Numbered from the stretch's first letter, positions 7,322 to 15,806 are shown. The stretch: DNA of 21,283 nucleotides from Comamonadaceae bacterium (GCA_947505995.1 CANNNB010000009.1:1-21283), one strand, 5' to 3'. Notes: a model not told the origin generated them from the sequence alone. Made by a program: numbers and translations.

Positions 7322-8157
7322 CAGACTCTCGGCCCGTTGTTTTGGTCACTGGCGCCAGTCGCGGCATCGGTGCTGCCACTGCCATCGCCTTTGCAAAAGC
7401 AGGCTGGCGCATTGTCATTGCAGCCAGAACCGTACAGGCATTGCAAACACAAACTCATCAACTGCGGTATGCAGACGGTCAATTGCTGGGTGGCAGTTTG
7501 TCAGACACTGCTCGGCTGATTGAAGCCTGCGGCGCAGAAGTCTTCATGCAACACATGGACTTAATGGACACCCAGTCGATGGACGTCGCCATAGAGAACG
7601 CTTTAGATCGTTTTAGCCGCATCGATGTACTCATCAACAACGCGGTTTACCAAGACCGAGAGGTCAATGCCATGCTGTTGGATTTGGATGACGAAGCACT
7701 GCAGCGAAGCTTGTTTGGTAATGTAGTTGCACCGTTTCATTTAGCCAAAAAAGTATTGCCTCACATGATTGCGCAGGGCGGCGGCAAGATCATCAATGTG
7801 GGGTCGGGTGCTGGTCAATATGACCCACCCATGGCAGCCAATGCTGGGGGCTGGGGTTTTGCGTATGGCGCTTCCAAGGCCGGAATGGGCAGACTTGCAG
7901 GTTGCATCAACCGCGAATGGGGCCATCAAGGCATTGTGGCCTTCAGCGTCAATCCGGGATTTGTCAACACAGAAGCGTCCCAAGCCACATTGGGATTGGA
8001 TGCTGAGTTGTCTCAGCGTTATGGCGCAACTTCACCCGAAGCGATTGCTAACAGTTTGGTGTGGTTGGTAAGCGATGCGCGTGCTTTAGAACTGACCCGC
8101 AAACCCAATTTGATCGATTTACAGTCTTTGATCAAAACGCACCAATTGGCAAGCTAA
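7318..8157 (+). CDS. SDR family oxidoreductase coupled to MFS1
   Basis: A 279-residue SDR. The GTG start overlaps the MFS1 stop as GTGA and has AAGGA upstream, typical of translational coupling. TGASRGIG (11-18) is the cofactor motif. Two features differ from the classical pattern: NNAG reads NNAV (107-110), and the putative catalytic Ser163 (NVGSGAGQYDPP) lies 20 residues before Tyr183 (YGASK, Lys187) instead of about 13. The gap contains a small proline/glycine-rich insertion (PPMAANAGGWG). A further insertion follows the second strand (about 44-68). The enzyme should oxidise or reduce a hydroxyl/carbonyl pair with NAD(P) in the cytosol. The substrate is unknown; pairing with a transporter suggests early handling of an imported compound. 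It is convergent with the CoA ligase, with a 32-bp gap. Confidence 0.83.
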   Translation: MTDSRPVVLVTGASRGIGAATAIAFAKAGWRIVIAARTVQALQTQTHQLRYADGQLLGGSLSDTARLIEACGAEVFMQHMDLMDTQSMDVAIENALDRFSRIDVLINNAVYQDREVNAMLLDLDDEALQRSLFGNVVAPFHLAKKVLPHMIAQGGGKIINVGSGAGQYDPPMAANAGGWGFAYGASKAGMGRLAGCINREWGHQGIVAFSVNPGFVNTEASQATLGLDAELSQRYGATSPEAIANSLVWLVSDARALELTRKPNLIDLQSLIKTHQLAS

Positions 8158-8189
8158 TGCTGCCATAACGCCTTAAGCTCCCTGGGTCT

Positions 8190-9803
8190 TTAGCTTTCTA
8201 GCGGTGCAGTCTGTGCCGCATAGCCAACTGCCCAGCGGTAGTCTGCTTTGCCGGCAGGACTGCGTTTAACTTGTGACGTGATAAAGACAGCTTTGGGAAC
8301 TTTGTAGCCTGAGAGTTTCTCTCTGCAAATGCGATCGAATTCTTGGCGATCAAATGCTTGATCATTTGCCACTTCCACAACAGCGACAACTTTTTGTCCC
8401 CAACGGTCGTCGGGTAAGCCCACGACCAAGACATCGGCCACAGCGGCATAACGGCGCGCAGCTTCTTCAACTTCTTCGGGAAAAACCTTTTCGCCGCCGG
8501 TGTTGATGCATTGTGAGCCGCGACCCAAGATCACGATATTGCCATCTTCGTCAATGCGGGCGTGGTCGCCACTCAAAACCCAGAGTCGATCTTCAATGGT
8601 GACAAACACCTCCGCGCTCTTTTTGGAATCGCCAAAATAGGCCAAGGGTGTGTAGCCGCTGCGCGCCAAAATGCCTGTGTCACCAGAAGTTGTCAAAATT
8701 TGCAGGCTTTCGCTGATGACTGCTAAATCTGGACAAGGCTTCAACACCATGAAGCCGTCACCTTTTTTGGGTTTCTCGCCACTGCCCATCAGGCCTGTTT
8801 CAGAAGAGCCCATGCCGTTTGATAGTGCAATGTGAGGGATGGCAGCTTTCAAGCGTTCTTGCACATGCGCTGAAACCAAAGCGCCACCATTGCCCGCTAC
8901 ACGCAGATGACTTAAATTCCATCGGCCGGGATGAGCTTCTAGGGCTTTCACCAAAGGCAAGGCCATGGCATCTCCAACCATGGAGATGATGTTGACTTGG
9001 TCACGTTCTGTGATGTCCAGAATATGTTCAGGATCAAAATGGTGCTGGTCATTCACGACCACTGCATGGCCAGCCAATAAGCTGATCAATGTACCCCACA
9101 TGGCGGCACCATGCATCATGGGCGCAATGGCAAAGAAACTCAGGGGTGGCGCACTGGCCACCAAAGCCGCTAAATCTTCTGGCCTTTCGATAGGCGGGCG
9201 TTGGAAGTAAATACCGCCGCCCCCCAGGGCGCTCATGAACAAGGATTTGTGCGGCCAAACGACGCCTTTGGGAAGCCCGGTAGTGCCGCCTGTGCACAAC
9301 AAATAGAAGTCGTTGTCGTGGCGATCTGCGTCGCTGAGATTGTCAGAGCCTGACGCCATCAGCGTGTCATATTGCACTGCGCCTTCGACGCCAAGCTGAG
9401 TGTCTCCAATTTGAATGCAGAGCTTCAAGTGATTCAATTGAGGTGCCACTTTTTGGACTTCGTGTGCCACGCTGGCATCGAAGAAAAGGGCTTTGAGTTT
9501 GAGGGAATCGAGCAAGTAGTGAAGCTCGTCGGCCACATACCTGTAGTTCACATTGGCTGGCGCAGCGCCAATTTTGCAGCAGGCCAAAAAGGCTTCGAGG
9601 TATTCGGATGAATTGAAAAGCTCAATGCCGACGTTGTCGCCGCGTTGAACGCCGTGGCTTTGCAAGGCAGAGGCGATGCGATTGGCACGTTGGTTGAGTT
9701 CGCAAAAGCTCAAGCGTTTTTCCCCGCAAATGAAAGCAATTCGATCTGGTACGGCAGTGGCAACGACCTCAAACAGGTCGGCCAAGTTAAAGGTTCTTTT
9801 CAT
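8190..9803 (-). CDS. Acyl-CoA synthetase resembling FadD19-type steroid side-chain CoA ligase
   Basis: A 537-residue AMP-forming ligase from the ATG at 9803. Upstream in-frame TTG at 9878 is less likely because family members begin close to FNLADLFEVVA. The ATP-binding core LLCTGGTTGLPKG lies at 168-180. Later come SNGMGSSETG, SGDHARIDEDGN, ILGRGSQCINTGGEKVFPEE, and the C-terminal catalytic lysine in RSPAGKADYRWA. NVNYRYV, APMMHGA, GDAMALPLV and the last two stretches follow the pattern I recall for mycobacterial FadD19/FadD17, which activate C24/C26 steroid side-chain acids to CoA thioesters. This is the strongest single pointer to a steroid or similar terpenoid acid. No ordinary ribosome site is visible; the 5' leader instead contains CCTCCT (complement of 9822-9827). 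It is divergent from the Rieske oxygenase. Confidence 0.87.
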   Translation of the reverse strand: MKRTFNLADLFEVVATAVPDRIAFICGEKRLSFCELNQRANRIASALQSHGVQRGDNVGIELFNSSEYLEAFLACCKIGAAPANVNYRYVADELHYLLDSLKLKALFFDASVAHEVQKVAPQLNHLKLCIQIGDTQLGVEGAVQYDTLMASGSDNLSDADRHDNDFYLLCTGGTTGLPKGVVWPHKSLFMSALGGGGIYFQRPPIERPEDLAALVASAPPLSFFAIAPMMHGAAMWGTLISLLAGHAVVVNDQHHFDPEHILDITERDQVNIISMVGDAMALPLVKALEAHPGRWNLSHLRVAGNGGALVSAHVQERLKAAIPHIALSNGMGSSETGLMGSGEKPKKGDGFMVLKPCPDLAVISESLQILTTSGDTGILARSGYTPLAYFGDSKKSAEVFVTIEDRLWVLSGDHARIDEDGNIVILGRGSQCINTGGEKVFPEEVEEAARRYAAVADVLVVGLPDDRWGQKVVAVVEVANDQAFDRQEFDRICREKLSGYKVPKAVFITSQVKRSPAGKADYRWAVGYAAQTAPLES

Positions 9804-9868
9804 ACTGGCTTTGTATCGATAGGAGGTATCTGCAAGGCTGGAATGTTGTTGGATTCGGAAACTTTGAA

Positions 9869-9888
9869 AATCGTCCAAATAAGGTATG
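9869..9888 (-). promoter_or_regulatory. Putative operator, copy E (GGACGATT variant)
   Basis: Plus strand AATCGTCCAAATAAGGTATG, so the minus strand reads GGACGATT at 9876-9869, one base from the core. It matches copy D at 12 of 20 positions by eye. The core lies 65 nt before the ligase ATG, in the same orientation and distance range as copies A and B. Confidence 0.38.
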
Positions 9889-9941
9889 CCAAACTAGTTT
9901 CTATCCCCCAATATGTCAACTTTCTAAAGTAAGCGACTGTT

Positions 9942-9946
9942 GGGAG
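9942..9946 (+). promoter_or_regulatory. Ribosome binding site fixing the Rieske oxygenase start
   Basis: GGGAG, five bases before the ATG at 9952. It favours this start over the in-frame TTG at 9940, which overlaps the site. Confidence 0.65.
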
Positions 9947-9951
9947 ACAAG

Positions 9952-11049
9952 ATGGCCACATCCAAAGACTACCGCCTAGGTGAATTTACCTTCCCTAGAG
10001 GTTGGTTCATGATTGCAGATGCAGAAGAGTTGAACACACACAAGCCTTTGGCTGTCAGATTTTTTGGCAAAGACTTTGCCCTGTACCGAGGGAGGGCCAC
10101 AGGCAAGGTGGTTTTGTTGGACGCTTATTGCCCCCACATGAAAACCCATTTGGCTGCGCCAAATAACACCTCTTATGTGGTCATTGATGGCGGCGGCAGC
10201 AATGTAGAAGGCGACGGTATCCGTTGCCCTTACCACGCATGGCGCTTTGGTCCCGATGGTAAATGCGACGATATTCCTTACCATTCAGGCCCCATACCTG
10301 CTGCGGCATGTGTCAAAAGCTGGACCGTGATGGAAAGCTTGGGTGCTATTTTTGTTTGGCACGATCCTGAAGGCGGTGAGCCCGAGTGGTCACACCCCAG
10401 CTTGCCACAGTGGGACGACAAGTCATGGGTCAGAGGACATTGGGACCATTTAGGCCAGTTGAACCAACACCCCCAAGAAGTCATCGACAACATTGCTGAC
10501 TATGGTCACTTGGGCCCCATTCACGGCTCAACGGTAGACCGTTTTGAAGTGGAATTTAAGGGGCACACCGTGACGCAGCGCCAATGTGGCGGACACCGCA
10601 CACTGACATCTGCGGATGGTTCTGGTGCTGTTCTGCACACAGATACGACCTACCATGGCCCTGGCGTATTGATCTCTTACTTGACCGGTATGTTTGAGAC
10701 CATTTTGCTCATCATGCACACCCCCATTGATGATGGTTCGATCAAAGTTTGGCATTCCTTGATTGTTAAATCGCCCTTTGCCAATTCAGAAGTCACAACC
10801 GCTGATTTGGTGGCAGCCCGTCAATATCAAGAATCCAGCCGTTTGGCGTTTGCCCAAGACTTCGAGGTGTGGACCAACAAAGGGCCTTGCTTGAATGGGC
10901 TGTTTATTCCCAGTGACGGTCCCTTTATGAAGGTTCGTGTTTGGTACAAACAGTTTTACAACCCAAGGGCTACTAAACAAGAGTTCATCGACCAATGCGA
11001 GGGCATGTATGTGCCAAAGGGTGCAGTACCCTACACACAAGCTCCTTGA
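9952..11049 (+). CDS. Rieske-type oxygenase, KshA-like (3-ketosteroid 9-alpha-hydroxylase oxygenase family)
   Basis: A 365-residue terminal oxygenase. FPRGWF opens the domain. The Rieske cluster ligands are Cys60-x-His62 and Cys92-x2-His95 (CPYHAWRF). The 29-residue spacing is longer than the 15-17 usual for the family, because of an insertion around NNTSYVVIDGGGSN (71-84). The mononuclear iron site is seen as DNIADYGHLGPIH with Asn180, Asp183, His186 and His191; the QDFEVWTNK stretch probably supplies the third ligand region, as in KshA. KshA and relatives hydroxylate steroid nuclei, while other members desaturate sterols. Electrons must come from a KshB-type reductase, which is absent here. 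MFS2 follows 39 bp downstream on the same strand and is probably co-transcribed. Rieske oxygenase is certain; KshA function is inferred from context. Confidence 0.86.
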   Translation: MATSKDYRLGEFTFPRGWFMIADAEELNTHKPLAVRFFGKDFALYRGRATGKVVLLDAYCPHMKTHLAAPNNTSYVVIDGGGSNVEGDGIRCPYHAWRFGPDGKCDDIPYHSGPIPAAACVKSWTVMESLGAIFVWHDPEGGEPEWSHPSLPQWDDKSWVRGHWDHLGQLNQHPQEVIDNIADYGHLGPIHGSTVDRFEVEFKGHTVTQRQCGGHRTLTSADGSGAVLHTDTTYHGPGVLISYLTGMFETILLIMHTPIDDGSIKVWHSLIVKSPFANSEVTTADLVAARQYQESSRLAFAQDFEVWTNKGPCLNGLFIPSDGPFMKVRVWYKQFYNPRATKQEFIDQCEGMYVPKGAVPYTQAP

Positions 11050-11088
11050 TGTTTTTCGCTCGTTAAATTGCAGATTGAGAGACTACGC

Positions 11089-12402
11089 ATGGCCCTTCAA
11101 AATCCTGATCCAAACGCGGCTGATGCACAGAGCGCAACATTGCCATCGGCTTGGCGCGCGCGCACTGTGTTGATTGTGCTGACATTGATTGCGACGGTGC
11201 AGTTTTTCGACCGCGCCCTGATGGTGGTCATTCTAGAGCCCTTAAAGCAAGAGTTCAGCTTGACCGACGCGCAGCTTGGGTTTTTGTCTGGCTTCAGTTA
11301 TGCAGCGGCATTTGCCTTGGCAGGCATTCCTTTTGGCTGGATGGCAGATCGCGGCAATCGTCGTAATTTGCTTGCAGCCTTGTTGGCCATTTGGAGTGCG
11401 CTGGTGGCTTTTGCTGGCTCTGCCAATAGCTTTATGGCCTTGGTGCTGACGCGTGTGGGCATTGGCGCTGCAGATGCGGGTGGTCAACCTTGCTCTGTCT
11501 CCATCATTTCTGATTTGTACCCGACTCAACGCAGAGCCAGTGCTGTGGCCATCTTCTTTGTCGGCGTGCCATTGGGCATGGCCTCGGGTTTTATTGTGGG
11601 TGCTATGGTGGCCGGTCAGCTGGGTTGGCGTACCGCTTTTTATGTAGCGGCTGCACCAGGTGTATTGCTCACTATTTTGCTGCTCCTTTTGGTGAAAGAG
11701 CCAAGAAGAGGCGCCAGTGATGGTCTCCAAGAATCTAAGGACCCTGCCCCACCTTTGACTGAAACCATTTCATTCATGCGCAGTCAAAAATCATTGGTTT
11801 ATTTGATGGCCGCCTCTGTGTTGGTCACTGCGTCGTCATCTGCCATGATGTCGTGGATTGGGTCATTGTTGGTCAGAATTCACGGACTGAGTCTTGAAAA
11901 TGTGGGCCTTCTGACGGGTCTTTGCATGGGTGGTTTTGGTGCTATCGGCACCCTTGTGTTTGGCTGGGTCGCAGACCGCCAAGGTGCCAAAGATATGCGC
12001 AATCAACCGCGCATGATGGCCATCGCAGCGGCTGTCATTGCCATCAGTGGTACGGCAGTCTCCTTGCTGCCCACTGTGTTGGGTGCTGCCGTTTCATTGG
12101 CCTTGTTTGCATCCATGGTGGCTGGCTTGAATGGCCCTACTTACGCGCTAACGCAAAGCCTGGTCAAAGTTCGGATGCGCGGTACTTCTATGTCGACCTT
12201 GGTTGTCTTGCTTAATTTGATTGGCGTGGGTGTAGGCCCCGCTTTGGCGGGTATTCTCAGTGATCAATTTGCAGCAGCGTACGGCGCCGAATCGGTGCGC
12301 TGGGCCATGGTCTGCGTGTTGCTGATGAATATTCCTGCGGTCGTTTTGTTTCTGCGATGTGCGCACAGCATTCAGGATGATTTGAAGCGCGCTCAAGGCT
12401 GA
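11089..12402 (+). CDS. MFS transporter 2 (spinster-like subfamily, divergent member)
   Basis: A 437-residue permease with about twelve hydrophobic spans. I chose the ATG at 11089 with the GAGAG stretch before it over an upstream TTG at 11068. Motif A reads GIPFGWMADRGNRR. The first span has FFDRA where the other four MFS proteins here have DRQ, and its central loop (after VKEPRRG) differs. It is therefore the most divergent of the five. It lies downstream of the Rieske oxygenase in the same direction with no room for a separate promoter of normal size, so the pair is probably one transcript. Substrate unknown; uptake of the oxygenase substrate or release of its product would fit. It is convergent with the EthD-like gene, with a 28-bp gap. 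Confidence 0.85.
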   Translation: MALQNPDPNAADAQSATLPSAWRARTVLIVLTLIATVQFFDRALMVVILEPLKQEFSLTDAQLGFLSGFSYAAAFALAGIPFGWMADRGNRRNLLAALLAIWSALVAFAGSANSFMALVLTRVGIGAADAGGQPCSVSIISDLYPTQRRASAVAIFFVGVPLGMASGFIVGAMVAGQLGWRTAFYVAAAPGVLLTILLLLLVKEPRRGASDGLQESKDPAPPLTETISFMRSQKSLVYLMAASVLVTASSSAMMSWIGSLLVRIHGLSLENVGLLTGLCMGGFGAIGTLVFGWVADRQGAKDMRNQPRMMAIAAAVIAISGTAVSLLPTVLGAAVSLALFASMVAGLNGPTYALTQSLVKVRMRGTSMSTLVVLLNLIGVGVGPALAGILSDQFAAAYGAESVRWAMVCVLLMNIPAVVLFLRCAHSIQDDLKRAQG

Positions 12403-12430
12403 GAAACTCATTGGTCTGTGCGTCTTGAAA

Positions 12431-13135
12431 TCAAGGGCGACGGTGCGTCACCTGGGTGGCCATAAAGACGGACGATTGCAAATTGCACAAAGCGCCTATG
12501 GCATTTTGTAGTTGTGTTTGAACGTCAGTTTGATTGATGCACAACAGTAACTGTGCGGTGTCATCAAACCACCATTCCACAATAGCATCGTAGTTGTAGC
12601 CGCTGGGTCTATTGGGCTGCACCTTATTCATAACCAAACGCTTGCTGAAGTTCCATTGAGAAAAGTCAAACAAAGCTTGCCCCAAGCGCTGTTCGGTACC
12701 CTTAGACAGCTGGCTCAAAAAACCCACCAAGACAGCTTGGCCTGCGGGCTCATTCACCACCACTTCTTCTTTGGCAACCAAGGTGAAGTCGCGGACATAT
12801 CGATCAAACACACGCAATTCGTCTGGCTTCATGATGGCCTGTGTTTCGGGATCGTTCCATATGTCCGTCGCCACTTGCAAGTCCCGAATTTGCAGTAAGT
12901 TCACGCCATCTGCGTCGGCATAGATGCCCTGCAATGGCTGGGCAATGCCCATTGAAAGGATGCTGGTGCATTGCGTCACTCCCAACACCTTGTCTTGCAC
13001 ATTGCGACACTGTTTGCCAAGGGCAGAATGTTCACGCCATGCTTGCGCAAATTCGCAGGGGGCCAATCTTGGATTCCGCTTGGCCAAATAAATCATTTTC
13101 CAAGAAGGGGTGACAGCGCCGGTTATGTCAGTCAT
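12431..13135 (-). CDS. EthD-like protein, possibly with two ferredoxin-like modules
   Basis: A 234-residue soluble protein. Residues 13-22 (KMIYLAKRNP) followed by EFAQAWREHSALG resemble the start of the EthD dimeric alpha/beta-barrel family, and a similar strand pattern seems to recur in the second half (VLVGFLSQ at 135-142; YDAIVEWWFDD at 182-192). EthD-type proteins accompany oxygenases and steroid or ether degradation genes but usually have no proven reaction; some bind or isomerise small hydrophobic molecules. I see no signal peptide or membrane span. The ATG at 13135 lacks a clear ribosome site. It is the last gene of the long minus-strand block, 38 bp after MFS3. EthD assignment is moderate; the tandem reading is tentative. 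Confidence 0.68.
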   Translation of the reverse strand: MTDITGAVTPSWKMIYLAKRNPRLAPCEFAQAWREHSALGKQCRNVQDKVLGVTQCTSILSMGIAQPLQGIYADADGVNLLQIRDLQVATDIWNDPETQAIMKPDELRVFDRYVRDFTLVAKEEVVVNEPAGQAVLVGFLSQLSKGTEQRLGQALFDFSQWNFSKRLVMNKVQPNRPSGYNYDAIVEWWFDDTAQLLLCINQTDVQTQLQNAIGALCNLQSSVFMATQVTHRRP

Positions 13136-13173
13136 GGTGGGTGAACATCGTTGTTGTCTTCAGAGTTTCAAGA

Positions 13174-14463
13174 TCAAAGCTTGGCGTTGAAGGTGGCTCT
13201 TGCCAGTGCTGCTGGATAAGCCTTCATGGCCAAGTAAAACGCTGCGATGGCTGGAATTAACATGCAAACCATACCCAACAAAGCCAGACGCAATCCATCA
13301 TCGCCAAAGTGACTCGCCAATAAATCGCTGAACAAGCCTGTCAAAATTGCGCCCATACCATTGCCTACCACAGCACCCGCCAGGAGCATCATGGCATTGG
13401 CCGTCGCCCTGCGTTGGCTAGGTACGACTAGGCTAATGGCCGCATAAGTAGGGGCTGCCCACCAGGGCAGAAAAAAGGAAAAAATCATGACCGAGAGTAT
13501 GGCGTTGGTCATTGCACCTGAAGGGGTTAAGAGATAAGTTACACCACACAAATAGGCCAATCCCAAACCCAAAACGGGGACCCCCAACTGCCAGCGAATA
13601 TCTCGCTTAGCCAATTTGTCCGTGAGGGCGCCGGAGGCCAAGCCTCCCAACAAGGACATGCAAGCAGATGACCCAGAGATCCAACCCGCTTGCTGCAAGC
13701 TCAAGTCATGATGGCGAATCATGAAGGCAAAGTTCCAAGTGCCAAAGGAGTAGCCAGACAAAAGCGCAAATGCTGCGCCTAAGATGGACCAGCGTGTCAA
13801 TGGTTCAGCCCAAATAGCGGCAACTGAGCCGCGTTGCTGCAATTGATTTTCGGAATTTGCTGGCAATGGCGAGTGAATTCGAGCAGGCTCGGGCACGGTA
13901 TAACGGAGCAACAATGAAACCAGCAAAGTAGCACCGCCAATCAACGCAATGGTCATGCGCCAACCATGGTGTTGTGCCAACCAAGACCCCACCACCAAAG
14001 CCATCAGTGCCCCCAAACTGGCGCCTGCGCTGAGGACGCTCATGGCAAGTGATCTGTTTTCTGAAGGATAAAGATCGGCCAACATCGACATCGATGCAGG
14101 CGTTCCACCAGCATCGCTGATGGCACCGCCAGATCGAGTGAACATCAACGAGAAAAAACCAACGGAGAGGCTGCCCGCCAAACCCAGCAAACCGCCAAGG
14201 CCTCTGGCATACGCTATGAGGCTTCTTCGATTGTGTTTGTCAGCCAGTTTGCCCAATGGCACACCCAAGAGACCAAAGGTCAGTGCAAATCCAAGGCCCG
14301 TCACCAGACCAATTTGCAAATCGGTCAAATTGAATTCAAGCTTGACAGGTTGAATGACCACTGAAAGCACCTGGCGGTCCATGAAGGCCAGAGCCGACAG
14401 CAAGGTCAGAATGATCAGCGTGTAATTGGATGATTTAGTAGAAAAGTTAGGTTCTGAACTCAT
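13174..14463 (-). CDS. MFS transporter 3 (spinster-like / DRQ subfamily)
   Basis: A 429-residue permease with about twelve spans. AFMDRQ sits in the first span and motif A reads GVPLGKLADKHNRR. The second half starts GYSFGTWNFAFMIRHHD, which departs from the GIWTPAFLVRSH consensus of MFS4 and MFS5, suggesting a different substrate. The acidic residue of GEAGG in the other paralogues is replaced here (GGAISDAGG). Its ATG directly follows the MFS4 stop codon (TGAATG on the minus strand at 14466-14461), so translation is probably coupled to MFS4. No independent ribosome site is needed or seen. Confidence 0.85.
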   Translation of the reverse strand: MSSEPNFSTKSSNYTLIILTLLSALAFMDRQVLSVVIQPVKLEFNLTDLQIGLVTGLGFALTFGLLGVPLGKLADKHNRRSLIAYARGLGGLLGLAGSLSVGFFSLMFTRSGGAISDAGGTPASMSMLADLYPSENRSLAMSVLSAGASLGALMALVVGSWLAQHHGWRMTIALIGGATLLVSLLLRYTVPEPARIHSPLPANSENQLQQRGSVAAIWAEPLTRWSILGAAFALLSGYSFGTWNFAFMIRHHDLSLQQAGWISGSSACMSLLGGLASGALTDKLAKRDIRWQLGVPVLGLGLAYLCGVTYLLTPSGAMTNAILSVMIFSFFLPWWAAPTYAAISLVVPSQRRATANAMMLLAGAVVGNGMGAILTGLFSDLLASHFGDDGLRLALLGMVCMLIPAIAAFYLAMKAYPAALARATFNAKL

Positions 14464-14466
14464 TCA
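14461..14466 (-). other. MFS4/MFS3 stop-start junction (TGAATG)
   Basis: The MFS4 stop and the MFS3 start codon abut with no spacer and lie in the same frame. This is good evidence that two full-length permeases are translated from one message in a fixed order. Confidence 0.8.
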
Positions 14467-15798
14467 ACGATCACGAATTTCTGCCAAAGGTTGCTCCATT
14501 GAATAGGGTTTCATGGCACTGCCAAAAAGCAAGGCCCCCCCAAAAAAACAGATACCTGTGCTGGCGGCTAAAGACCAGCGCAAGGCTTCATTGCCAAACC
14601 ATGGAATGAGCAAGTCGCTGATTGAACCAATGATCAGGGGGCCCAATCCTGCGCCACACAAGATCAATCCCAAATTGAACAATGCCAAGCCAGACGACCT
14701 GCGGTGCGGTGCAATCAAGCCCGCCAATGAGGCATAAACCGGTGCAGCCCACCAAACGGCTGTAAAGCCAAACAGCACATAGAAACCAACAGCATGGGGC
14801 ACGTTCATGCCGCCAATTTGCCATCCTGTGCCGGCTGGTAAAGCAAAGAAAGCGACACCCAAGGGCAAAGCCAAGAAGCAGCCCAGCATGGGCACGCCCA
14901 AGCGCCAGCGAATATCTCGTTTTGACAATTTGTCGCACAACCATCCACTGAACAAAGAGCCCAAGGCGGCGGCAAATCCCCCCAGCAATCCCATCACAAT
15001 GCCCGCTCCTTGCAAACTCATTTCGTGGGAGCGCACTAAAAATGCGGGGGTCCAAATACCAATACCGTAGCCTGTGAAGCCCATCATAATGGAGGCTAAA
15101 GTAATGCGAGTAAAGGCAGACGAAGACATGAGATCGCGAACCAAAGTGGACAGAGGTTCGGGCGGTGCCTCGGTATAGGGGTTGTCGCTAGATTGCCATT
15201 GACCGCGTGTTGGCTCAACGCCTGAAAAGCGCAACATCACAGCTGCCAGCAGACCCGGCAATGCCATCCATATAAATGCAGCACGCCAACCGTAGTGCTG
15301 AGCAATCCAACCCCCTGTAGTCAGACCCAGCAAGATGCCAATTTGGGGTCCTAGCAGGTAAACACTCATTGCCCGTCCTCGTTGTTGAGGTGGGTAGTGG
15401 TCTGCAATCATGGAGATGGATGGCGGGCCTCCTCCAGCTTCTCCTACTGCAACGCCAATGCGAGCAAAAGCCAGACTCCAAAAGCCAACAGCCAAGCCGC
15501 AAACAGCCGTCATGGCGCTCCATGAAGCACAGCAGTAAGCCACAAAATTACGGCGATTGGTGCGGTCGGCAAAGCGACCAAATGGAACGGCCAGTGCGCT
15601 GTAAAACAAGGCGAATGCCAGCCCACTCAAAAACCCCATGGCGGTATCTGACACCTGAAACTCTTGCTTGATGGGCTCCATGAGAATGCTCATGATCTGA
15701 CGATCAATGAAGCTCATGGTGTAGACAAACAAGAGCAGCCCTAAGGTGTAGTGACTGCGCCAGCCATGCGCGGCATGGACGGGCTGGGTTGGAGGCAT
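14464..15798 (-). CDS. MFS transporter 4 (spinster-like / DRQ subfamily; close paralogue of MFS5)
   Basis: A 444-residue permease from the ATG at 15798, chosen because TAGGA (15807-15811) lies eight bases upstream. The in-frame ATG at 15828 would add ten residues and has no ribosome site. About twelve spans; SFIDRQ in the first; motif A AVPFGRFADRTNRR; VAVGEAGGGPPS before span 5; GYGIGIWTPAFLVRSH opens the second half. It aligns without large gaps to MFS5 along its length, with well over half the residues identical by eye, so the two are tandem duplicates. It is first in a transcript that probably runs MFS4-MFS3-EthD, beneath operator copy D. Confidence 0.86.
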   Translation of the reverse strand: MPPTQPVHAAHGWRSHYTLGLLLFVYTMSFIDRQIMSILMEPIKQEFQVSDTAMGFLSGLAFALFYSALAVPFGRFADRTNRRNFVAYCCASWSAMTAVCGLAVGFWSLAFARIGVAVGEAGGGPPSISMIADHYPPQQRGRAMSVYLLGPQIGILLGLTTGGWIAQHYGWRAAFIWMALPGLLAAVMLRFSGVEPTRGQWQSSDNPYTEAPPEPLSTLVRDLMSSSAFTRITLASIMMGFTGYGIGIWTPAFLVRSHEMSLQGAGIVMGLLGGFAAALGSLFSGWLCDKLSKRDIRWRLGVPMLGCFLALPLGVAFFALPAGTGWQIGGMNVPHAVGFYVLFGFTAVWWAAPVYASLAGLIAPHRRSSGLALFNLGLILCGAGLGPLIIGSISDLLIPWFGNEALRWSLAASTGICFFGGALLFGSAMKPYSMEQPLAEIRDR

Positions 15799-15806
15799 GC
15801 TGCATA

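Larger units (their letters stand above)
9804..9951. promoter_or_regulatory. Divergent promoter region between the CoA ligase and the Rieske oxygenase
   Basis: A 148-bp gap, noticeably A+T-rich at its right end. It carries operator copy E, a perfect AAACTAGTTT palindrome (9891-9900), and AGGAGGT at 9821-9827 on the plus strand with no suitably spaced start codon. No confident -35/-10 pair is visible. Confidence 0.45.

Noticed and set aside
9821..9932. AGGAGGT followed by a 29-codon plus-strand frame from ATG 9843, a possible leader peptide of the Rieske gene
   Set aside because: The site is 15 nt from the ATG, too far for normal initiation, and the frame is an accidental extension of a shadow of the CoA ligase strand.
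12424..12435. CTTGAAATCAAG as a bidirectional terminator between MFS2 and the EthD-like gene
   Set aside because: Five-base arms with a two-base loop, little G+C and no T-run; it also overlaps the EthD-like stop codon.
13146..13151. CATCGT as a sixth operator copy between MFS3 and the EthD-like gene
   Set aside because: Only six bases match and there is no partner half-site; such a match is expected by chance.
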